DNA from: Proteiniphilum sp.
GTDB taxonomy: Bacteria > Bacteroidota > Bacteroidia > Bacteroidales > Dysgonomonadaceae
DNA length: 13,819 nucleotides
Direction: 5' to 3'
Assembly: GCA_016649795.1 (NCBI GenBank)
Contig: JAENWZ010000028.1
Coordinates: forward strand, 1 to 13,819
Made by a program: the position numbers and the translations under genes. The notes beneath the pieces were generated by a model that was not told where the DNA came from, searched no databases, and saw only the letters and a list, made by a program, of their open reading frames with translations. How positions within the stretch are numbered: the first letter of the stretch is position 1; each line of letters starts with the position of its first letter. Shown in pieces: positions 1 through 5,832 of the stretch.

Positions 1-1045
1 AATTTATGAAGCCCGTCCCGAGTTGACGGCCATTATTCATGCTCATCCGCCTGCTTTGGTGGCTTTCAGTATAGCGGGTATTGTGCCCGACACAAAAATT
101 GTTCCCCAGGCCCACGATATTTGCGGAGATATCGGTTTTGCGCCATACGGTACACCGGGAAGCGAGGATCTGGGAGAGAAGATTGCTTTTGAATTCAGAG
201 AGAGCCGTTATAAGGCGGTGATCATGGAGAATCACGGAGTGGTGCTGGGCGGAACTGATTTGATGGATGCCTATCAGCGTTTTGAAACACTGGAGTTCTG
301 TTGCCGTACGATCATCAATGCAAAACGACTGGGTAATGTGAGTTACTTGTCAGATGACCAGGTGTCGCAATATGTGCATCACCTGCCGACTTATGTTTCT
401 CATTTTATGGATATCGATCATCCCTCAGAAGAACGTGCAATTCGTACCGAGATGGTGAATATCATCCGGCGGGCTTGTAATCAGGGATTAATGATCTCAA
501 CCTACGGAACGGTCTCTGTGAGGTGGAATGAAAATGATTTTCTTATCACACCCAGTAATATTGCCCGTTGGGATATTGTTCCGAGCGATATTGTACAGAT
601 CAAAAACGGAATGGCTGAAGCGGGAAAGAGACCAAGCCGTTCTGTTGCTCTGCATCAGCGTATCTATCAGCTTAATCCGCATATCAACTCCATCATATGT
701 ACACAACCGGTTAATCTGATGGCTCATGCTGTGAGCGGATCCAAATTTGATGTTCGCACCATACCGGAAAGCTGGATCTTCCTGCAGGATGTGCCATCCA
801 TACCTTTTGGCCTGATATACAATGATATAGATAGTGTGGCGAAGATGTTCAATAAGAACAGAGTGATTATGGTAGAGAACGACAGTGTATTCATCACTGG
901 CGATAAGCTGCTGAACACGTTTGATTATCTTGAGGTGGCTGAGTTCTCGGCAAACTCACTGGTGATGGCTGCCACTATCGGACCACTGCAGCCTGTTGGA
1001 GATGAGGAGATCGATGAGCTGAGGATTACATTCAATGTGAAGTGA
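1..1045 (+). CDS. Tandem-domain class II aldolase/adducin family protein (5' end outside window)
   Basis: Reading in frame from base 2 gives an uninterrupted protein running in from the left edge, so the gene is 5'-partial. The apparent TTG start at base 23 is simply an internal Leu codon. The first half is a class II aldolase domain: the zinc-binding HAHP motif lies at bases 38-49 and the third metal-ligand His lies in ENHGVV (His codon 233-235). Family members are zinc enzymes that cleave sugar phosphates such as L-fuculose-1-phosphate, or decarboxylate/epimerise related substrates. The catalytic Glu normally sits just upstream of the visible sequence. After a linker (about bases 390-440) a second domain of the same fold follows, with a recognisable GTVSVR segment, ITPSN and PSRSVALH. 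In this copy the HxHP motif is CTQP (698-709) and the ENHG motif is ENDS (His replaced by Asp, 881-883). The second domain is therefore probably non-catalytic and structural. No signal peptide is visible, but the N-terminus is missing. The exact substrate cannot be told; a deoxysugar-phosphate aldolase is the simplest guess. Confidence 0.85.
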   Translation, partial: IYEARPELTAIIHAHPPALVAFSIAGIVPDTKIVPQAHDICGDIGFAPYGTPGSEDLGEKIAFEFRESRYKAVIMENHGVVLGGTDLMDAYQRFETLEFCCRTIINAKRLGNVSYLSDDQVSQYVHHLPTYVSHFMDIDHPSEERAIRTEMVNIIRRACNQGLMISTYGTVSVRWNENDFLITPSNIARWDIVPSDIVQIKNGMAEAGKRPSRSVALHQRIYQLNPHINSIICTQPVNLMAHAVSGSKFDVRTIPESWIFLQDVPSIPFGLIYNDIDSVAKMFNKNRVIMVENDSVFITGDKLLNTFDYLEVAEFSANSLVMAATIGPLQPVGDEEIDELRITFNVK

Positions 1046-1048
1046 GAG

Positions 1049-1076
1049 CCTTTTCCGGTTGAAGGAATGGTTTTAA
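1049..1076 (+). terminator. Possible weak Rho-independent terminator after the aldolase gene
   Basis: Four bases after the aldolase stop codon, CC and TTCC (1049-1056) can pair with GGAA and GG (1064-1070), with a small bulge and a 7-base loop. TTTT follows at 1071-1074. The stem is short and interrupted, so this is a modest candidate supported mainly by its position. Confidence 0.35.
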
Positions 1077-1117
1077 AAATAATAAGTAGTTATTCCAGAA
1101 TTGACTTGCATCTCTGA

Positions 1118-1477
1118 ATGTTCAATGTTTGGATTGATAGTTTAGTTGCTAAACTATTGAAAAAAACATTCATGTTAACGGGTGGTTCAGCATGGTTAGA
1201 TGCAGGAAATACAATTGAATTTGTATCTTCAACCATCGGTATGTATGCTTTGAACAACTCAAACGATGCCATTGCAGCTTTCAACTCCGGAACTCCGGTC
1301 AATTCAATAGATCCTATCCAGGGTGAAGGTGTATTTATATTCAAAGCAATTACAGGAACAGCACCCGAAGATATCTATTACGGAATGATTATGGTCAAAG
1401 ATGTTAGCCCCAATGTTTCTGTTTCATTCGAGTACAGAATTGGTAACATGTATGCCCATCTTCAGATTATCAAGTAA
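1118..1477 (+). pseudogene. Small reading frame, probably the 3' remnant of a secreted-protein gene
   Basis: A 119-codon frame starts at ATG 1118, directly after an in-frame TGA at 1115-1117, and ends at TAA 1475-1477. No Shine-Dalgarno sequence and no signal peptide are seen. From about residue 19 (KTFMLTGG onward) the protein reads like a beta-strand-rich C-terminal domain of a Bacteroidota extracellular protein, with alternating hydrophobic and polar strands and the ending VSFEYRIGNMYAHLQIIK. Its first 18 residues are unlike this and are partly encoded by a 9-bp inverted repeat (1137-1157). A strong terminator hairpin follows 25 bases after the stop, as expected for the true 3' end of a gene. 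My reading is that the 5' part of a longer gene was lost and this tail was left behind. An intact small hypothetical gene starting at ATG 1118 or 1172 is the alternative. I do not recognise the family. Confidence 0.4.
1137..1157. repeat. Near-perfect short inverted repeat (9-bp arms, 3-base loop)
   Basis: ATAGTTTAG (1137-1145) and CTAAACTAT (1149-1157) are exact reverse complements around the loop TTG. The repeat lies inside the first codons of the small frame at 1118. No T-run follows on either strand, so it is not an obvious terminator. It might be an operator-like site or a scar, but nothing in the sequence decides between these. Confidence 0.45.
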
Positions 1478-1481
1478 ACGA

Positions 1482-1538
1482 GATTTATTTGCTAAATCAG
1501 GAATAAAGACATCATGATGATTGTCATGATGTCTTTAT
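1482..1538 (+). terminator. Strong intrinsic terminator hairpin, preceded by a smaller hairpin
   Basis: A perfect 15-bp stem is formed by 1503-1517 and 1524-1538 around the 6-base loop TGATTG; a T-G wobble can extend it by one pair. The sequence TCCTTTT follows at about 1541-1547. Just upstream, GATTTA (1482-1487) and TAAATC (1493-1498) form a second 6-bp stem. The pair lies directly after the stop codon at 1477 and well before the next promoter candidate. It most likely ends transcription of the small frame upstream and insulates the mannosidase operon. Because the stem is symmetrical, function on both strands is possible. Confidence 0.75.
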
Positions 1539-1847
1539 ACTCCTTTTAAACTTTGACAAGTTTTACTGATATGATGTGATTTTCTGTTATGACCAACCAT
1601 CAATCAGGTTAAGAACAGTTAAAATAGGCTAAAATGTTTGTATTCGCGTGAAATATAGTTTACTTTTAAAGTATTAATTATGAAATATTTTATATAGATT
1701 GAGTTAACCGGTTTAGCTGCATTTCCTGCACAACACTATATACTAATTTTTTGAAATTATTTTAATAATGAAGGGCTTTTTATCTATATTTCTAATCTAA
1801 GTAACCTCTATTTTCCTTTGATTCGTACGAGAATCAAAACGAAGATC
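1539..1847 (+). other. Non-coding leader region upstream of the GH38 gene
   Basis: About 300 bases between the strong terminator and the GH38 start contain no credible gene. The sequence is AT-rich and holds the promoter candidate given separately. GTTAA occurs twice at short spacing (about 1608-1623). I could not identify a regulator-binding palindrome, riboswitch or RNA gene in it. Confidence 0.5.
1637..1668 (+). promoter_or_regulatory. Candidate Bacteroidota-type promoter for the GH38 operon
   Basis: TTTG at 1637-1640 is followed after 20 bases by TACTTTTA at 1661-1668. This resembles the Bacteroidota primary-sigma consensus TTTG - about 20 bases - TAnnTTTG, with one mismatch in the -7 element. 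It would give a leader of roughly 170 bases before the start codon at 1848. A weaker second match (TTTA at 1761-1764 and TATATTTC at 1785-1792, two mismatches) lies closer to the gene. This is pattern matching in AT-rich DNA only. Confidence 0.4.
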
Positions 1848-4649
1848 ATGAAAGAGATAACATTTTTAAATTTTTGTATTATGAGGACAAATTCTGTTTT
1901 TTCTTTGACACTCATCGTAATCTTGTGTTGCATACCAATCAATATGAGTGGAGAAAATTTGTTGAAACAAGCGACAATCAAAAAAGAGAAGAGTATAGAA
2001 AAAAAGGACACAATCCATGTTGTGGGCCACGCTCACATGGATATGAACTGGTTATGGACCTATTTTGAGACCATGAAAATGGCAAATGACAACTTGCGTC
2101 AAACGGTGGCATTTATGGATGAATTTCCTGATTTCACCATGTTACAAAGCCAGGCAGCGGTCTACCGATTTGTGGAAAAAATCGATCCACCTCTTTTTGA
2201 AAGAATAAAAGAGTATGTGGAACAAGGCCGATTAGAACCAATAGGAGGAATGTGGACGGAGGGAGATACAAATCTATCTTCGGGAGAAGCTCTTGTACGT
2301 TCTTTTTTATTCGGACAACGCTATTTTCAGCAACACTTCGGACGTACAGCAGAAGTGGGGTGGTTACCCGACAATTTCGGACACACCTCGCAGTTGCCTC
2401 AGATGTTGAAGCTATCGGGACTCAATTACTATTATTTTCATCGCTGTAAACCCTATAAAGGAACATTTTGGTGGAAAGGCCCGGATGGATCTACTGTGCT
2501 CTGCTATGCCAATGACACTTATAACGGGGATATCACATCAGAATTAAAGGAGGAGTTGAATAAATTTGATGCAAACAATCACCGTATTCTGCAGATTACA
2601 GGTGTTGGTGATCATGGAGGTGGTCCTACCAGAGCAAACATTGAAATGGTGCATGCACTGGATCAATTACCAAACTATCCGGCAGTAAAATTCACTACTG
2701 CAACCGATTTCTTTCAGAAAGCATCTGAAGAAATGAGCGGCCGTCCAACTCATCTCGGTGAGATGCAATTTATTTTTGAAGGTTGTTACACGACAGTATC
2801 AGAAATAAAATCAGGAAATCGCAACTGCGAAAATTCTTTATATGGCAGTGAGTTCTTCAATACCCTGCGTTGGATCAACGGGGATCATTATCCTCAAGCA
2901 GCGTTGAATGAGCTATGGGAGACTGTGTTATTCAATGAGTTTCATGATATCCTTCCCGGATCAGCCATTTATGAAGCTAATCGTGATGCGGTAGCCCGAT
3001 ATAGAGAAACCGAGAGGAAATCGAAAGAGCTTAAAAACAGCGCATTTTTAAAGATGGCAGATGAAGTGAAGTTCCAAAAAGAATTGGGACAGCCGGTAGT
3101 GGCGTATAATTTATTTCCTTTTGAAAGAAAAGCGATTGTTGAAGCAACAGTTTACTCACATGAGGAACCAGCTTCTGTAAAAGTAAATTCGTGGGGCGAT
3201 AATTATTATGGTCGGAAGTTTATCCCGGTAGATAAATTAAACGAGGATCATAAAGGAAATGCAAATGTAAATTTTCTTGATCCTAATTATCAGTCATCCC
3301 TAAGCACAGAGAGTGAAAATGTAGCAACAGTACTGGTACGAGATGCTTCAGGGAAAGAATATCCGGCACAAATAGTATTTTCAAAATCAACACCTCCCGG
3401 CTTCACCACGAAAATTCAATTTATTGACGATAACTTTCCTGCAGGTGGTTATAAGACCTATTATGTTGATGTTACACAAAAGGGTAATAGTACAAATTCG
3501 CTTTCAAGCAATGACAATACCTTTGAAACAGATTTCTTCACGGTGAAATTTAACAAAAAGAGTGGAGGTATAACCAGCCTTTTTGATAAAAGGAGCAATT
3601 TTGAATATGTTAAGCAAGGTTCAGAACTCAACCAGTTAAGGATGTATATTGAAGACAGAAAAGGAGGAATGAAATCATGGACAATAAATAAAATAGTAGA
3701 CCGTGAAGATGTTGAGAATATCGAAAGTGTTAAAGTGATTGAAAAAGGACCGGTACGTGCATGCATTGAGACCGTGAAAACATGGGGTAAATCTAGATTC
3801 ATCGAAAGAACCTATATCTATAAATCTTACCCGAGGATTCAGTATGACATGGAAATTCATTGGCTTGAAACAGGTAACGACAGTATCGATTCACCGATGT
3901 TGCGTGCTTTGTTCCCGCTGAATTTTGAAACGCCCAGGTTCTACTCTAATGTACCTTTCAACGTGGTTGAACGTCCTGTTGATGGGAAGATTAACGGTAA
4001 GGATGCTCCACCCTGGTTGAAGTCACAGAGCAGAACCTATGGCGTCGACCCTGAACTGGAAGATGGACAAGAGGTGCCAGCTCAAAAATGGGTTGACGTT
4101 TCTGACGGAAAGACAGGTATTGCTTTGTTGAACAAGACCAAATACGGACATTCATATCACAACGGAGATCTTCGTATCACACTCATGCGTGCAGCAGGAT
4201 CACCCGATATCTATCCCAACATAGGGAAATTTAATGTAAGCTATGCTTTATATCCTCATCAGGATGACTGGAAGAATGGTGTATGGAATGAAGGTGATGA
4301 CTTTAACCTGCCAATAGAAGCACACGAGCCACCTTCATTGGCATTGGTAAAGAGTCACGCTACTCGTCCCGAATCAGAATCATTTCTTTCACTTGAGGGA
4401 GAAGGGGTTTACATGACTGGCTTAAAAAAAGCTGAGGAGAGGGATGAACTTGTTATTCGTATTGTAGAAGTAGAAGGAAATAATGAACAGGTTACTCTTC
4501 ATTTACCAAAAAACATTCAGGCGGTGAGAAAATTGAATTTTATTGAGAATGATATGGCCGATGATTCTGATATACATATAAATGGATATAGCACAACATT
4601 CAGTATTAAACCTCACGAAATAGTAACTCTTGGCATAAAACTGAAATGA
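1848..4649 (+). CDS. Secreted GH38 alpha-mannosidase
   Basis: This is a family 38 glycoside hydrolase, a zinc-dependent retaining enzyme removing alpha-linked mannose from glycans, probably in the periplasm. With the start at ATG 1848 the protein has 933 residues. The zinc-site motif HAHMD is at residues 61-65. The catalytic-nucleophile motif LPDNFGHT has its Asp at about residue 175. GVGDHGGGPT is near residues 252-261, and the zinc ligand His in NEFHDILPG is at about 366. The C-terminal half is the beta-sandwich region of GH38 enzymes. The reading frame is open further upstream to a TTG at 1818, which I reject. ATG 1881 would give the most classical signal peptide (MRTNSVF, then a hydrophobic SLTLIVILCCIPI stretch), so the true start is 1848 or 1881. 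No canonical lipobox is seen, so a soluble or type-I-cleaved protein is expected. The downstream gene overlaps by 4 bp (ATGA), indicating translational coupling. The linkage cleaved (alpha-1,2, -1,3 or -1,6) cannot be read from sequence. Confidence 0.93.
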   Translation: MKEITFLNFCIMRTNSVFSLTLIVILCCIPINMSGENLLKQATIKKEKSIEKKDTIHVVGHAHMDMNWLWTYFETMKMANDNLRQTVAFMDEFPDFTMLQSQAAVYRFVEKIDPPLFERIKEYVEQGRLEPIGGMWTEGDTNLSSGEALVRSFLFGQRYFQQHFGRTAEVGWLPDNFGHTSQLPQMLKLSGLNYYYFHRCKPYKGTFWWKGPDGSTVLCYANDTYNGDITSELKEELNKFDANNHRILQITGVGDHGGGPTRANIEMVHALDQLPNYPAVKFTTATDFFQKASEEMSGRPTHLGEMQFIFEGCYTTVSEIKSGNRNCENSLYGSEFFNTLRWINGDHYPQAALNELWETVLFNEFHDILPGSAIYEANRDAVARYRETERKSKELKNSAFLKMADEVKFQKELGQPVVAYNLFPFERKAIVEATVYSHEEPASVKVNSWGDNYYGRKFIPVDKLNEDHKGNANVNFLDPNYQSSLSTESENVATVLVRDASGKEYPAQIVFSKSTPPGFTTKIQFIDDNFPAGGYKTYYVDVTQKGNSTNSLSSNDNTFETDFFTVKFNKKSGGITSLFDKRSNFEYVKQGSELNQLRMYIEDRKGGMKSWTINKIVDREDVENIESVKVIEKGPVRACIETVKTWGKSRFIERTYIYKSYPRIQYDMEIHWLETGNDSIDSPMLRALFPLNFETPRFYSNVPFNVVERPVDGKINGKDAPPWLKSQSRTYGVDPELEDGQEVPAQKWVDVSDGKTGIALLNKTKYGHSYHNGDLRITLMRAAGSPDIYPNIGKFNVSYALYPHQDDWKNGVWNEGDDFNLPIEAHEPPSLALVKSHATRPESESFLSLEGEGVYMTGLKKAEERDELVIRIVEVEGNNEQVTLHLPKNIQAVRKLNFIENDMADDSDIHINGYSTTFSIKPHEIVTLGIKLK

Positions 4650-5659
4650 AGAGACAACTGACGCTTCAGAACAGTAGTTCTATTGTTACAATAAGCTTAG
4701 AAGGAGGTGCATATACCGATTTCCATCTAAAAGAGAATCCTCTGAACCCAATCAGCTGGGAGCAGGAGGAGACTTCACAACCATCATTCAGAGGTCATTT
4801 CCTTTGCTTCGACCGTTGGGGACCTCCCTCGGAAGGAGAACAGAAAAATGGTTTTAAGCACCACGGCGAAGTAAACGATCAGGTGTGGGAGCTTTTAAAA
4901 GAGCCTGAAAAAACGGGGAATTATATTGAATCACATATGAGATGCACACTCCCTATGGGAGGGTTGCAATTAACCAGGGAGATACATTTATCGGCAGATC
5001 AGCCGCTGATGAGAGTTACTGAAAAGATCAAGAATCTGAATAAATATGGAAGAATCTACAATATTGTTCAACACGTTACGCTAGCACCACCTTTTCTTGG
5101 CAGCACCACACTTTTCGACAACAACACCGAAAAGGGGTTTGAAGATAAGGAGGACGGTAGCATGAAGCAGGAAAGAGCTGTTCTGCGCTGGCCCGATGTC
5201 ACCCATAAGGATCAGAAAATTAGTTTACGTCAATTCCAAAATGAATGGCCCCGGGTAAGCAGTTTTAAATTCAGGAATAAAGATAAACTGGGATGGACAA
5301 CAGCATGCAACACTGACAACAATCTAATGCTGGGATATGTTTGGGAGACAAAGGACTATCCATGGGTTAATTATTGGCGTTCGATGCAGAATGGAACTCC
5401 TTTGGCATTTGGTATTGAGTTTGGCACAACCGGATTACATGAACCCTTTCCTGTTATTGCTAAGAAAGGTAAAATATTCGGACGTAATATCTACGATTTC
5501 ATTGATGCCAGCGATGAAATAGATAAATCATTTATCGCTTTCCTGGCAACGATACCCTCAGATTATCAGGGTGTGGGGGAGATTATCAGGAATAATTCAG
5601 AATTAATAATAAAAGAAAACAATAGTGTTTCCAAGGATATAATTTATCAAATTAAATGA
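4646..5659 (+). CDS. Galactose mutarotase-like (aldose-1-epimerase superfamily fold) protein
   Basis: A 337-residue protein coupled to the GH38 gene by an ATGA overlap. It lacks a signal peptide, so it should be cytoplasmic although its partner is exported. The sequence is rich in beta-strands and carries features reminiscent of the aldose-1-epimerase/galactose mutarotase superfamily. These are FLCFDRWGPP followed by KHHGEV (His 72-73), a second conserved-looking His in QHVTLAPPF (about residue 143), and an acidic residue in GIEFGTTG (Glu 258) late in the chain, matching the His/His/Glu order of mutarotases. True mutarotases interconvert sugar anomers. Here the motifs are divergent, so the protein may be an epimerase, a sugar-binding protein or another enzyme on the same fold. 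Operon context suggests a role in handling the sugar released by the mannosidase. The fold assignment rests on motif pattern only. Confidence 0.6.
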   Translation: MKRQLTLQNSSSIVTISLEGGAYTDFHLKENPLNPISWEQEETSQPSFRGHFLCFDRWGPPSEGEQKNGFKHHGEVNDQVWELLKEPEKTGNYIESHMRCTLPMGGLQLTREIHLSADQPLMRVTEKIKNLNKYGRIYNIVQHVTLAPPFLGSTTLFDNNTEKGFEDKEDGSMKQERAVLRWPDVTHKDQKISLRQFQNEWPRVSSFKFRNKDKLGWTTACNTDNNLMLGYVWETKDYPWVNYWRSMQNGTPLAFGIEFGTTGLHEPFPVIAKKGKIFGRNIYDFIDASDEIDKSFIAFLATIPSDYQGVGEIIRNNSELIIKENNSVSKDIIYQIK

Positions 5660-5802
5660 ATCCACAGTTATGGGAACCTGTAAGTGATTCAGATGCTTTT
5701 TTGCTTGAACGATTTAATTGCTTGTCCTGTATTAAACCGAATAGCAGACTAATTGATAAACTTGTCAAAGATCTTATTGAGTTCGCATTCATTGCTGCGT
5801 GA
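5656..5802 (+). CDS. 48-codon reading frame coupled to the mutarotase-like gene, probably truncated
   Basis: ATG at 5656 overlaps the TGA of the preceding gene (ATGA), the same arrangement as between the two upstream genes. The frame runs to TGA 5800-5802. The product begins MNPQLWEPVSDSDAF and is not recognisable. It has no signal peptide, no hydrophobic segment and two Cys residues (NCLSC). Its last codons lie inside the hairpin proposed as operon terminator. The repeated 4-bp coupling suggests a real third gene once started here, and the shortness suggests it is now decayed or a chance frame. Confidence 0.3.
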   Translation: MNPQLWEPVSDSDAFLLERFNCLSCIKPNSRLIDKLVKDLIEFAFIAA

Positions 5803-5819
5803 CTCTACCCTGATTTTTT
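5779..5819 (+). terminator. Probable intrinsic terminator of the GH38 operon
   Basis: GAGT (5779-5782) pairs with ACTC (5802-5805) and CGCA (5784-5787) pairs with TGCG (5796-5799), separated by a small internal loop and closed by an 8-base loop. A run of six T follows at 5814-5819. It sits between the two convergent operons, 14 bases before the stop codon of the minus-strand GH2 gene. The 8-base gap between stem and T-run makes it less than ideal. Confidence 0.45.
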
Positions 5820-5832
5820 AACGGATTATTGC

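Noticed and set aside
23..45. TTG at base 23 as the start of the aldolase gene
   Set aside because: The frame stays open to the left edge, and the residues before it (IYEARPE) match the class II aldolase pattern just ahead of the HxHP motif, so the gene begins outside the window.
1818..1847. TTG 1818 as start of the GH38 gene
   Set aside because: It adds ten charged residues ahead of the signal peptide and has no ribosome binding site; ATG 1848 or 1881 fits better.
3461..3802. 113-residue minus-strand frame within the GH38 gene
   Set aside because: It is antisense to the GH38 C-terminal domain, rich in Ser, Leu and Phe as expected for a shadow, with no motif.
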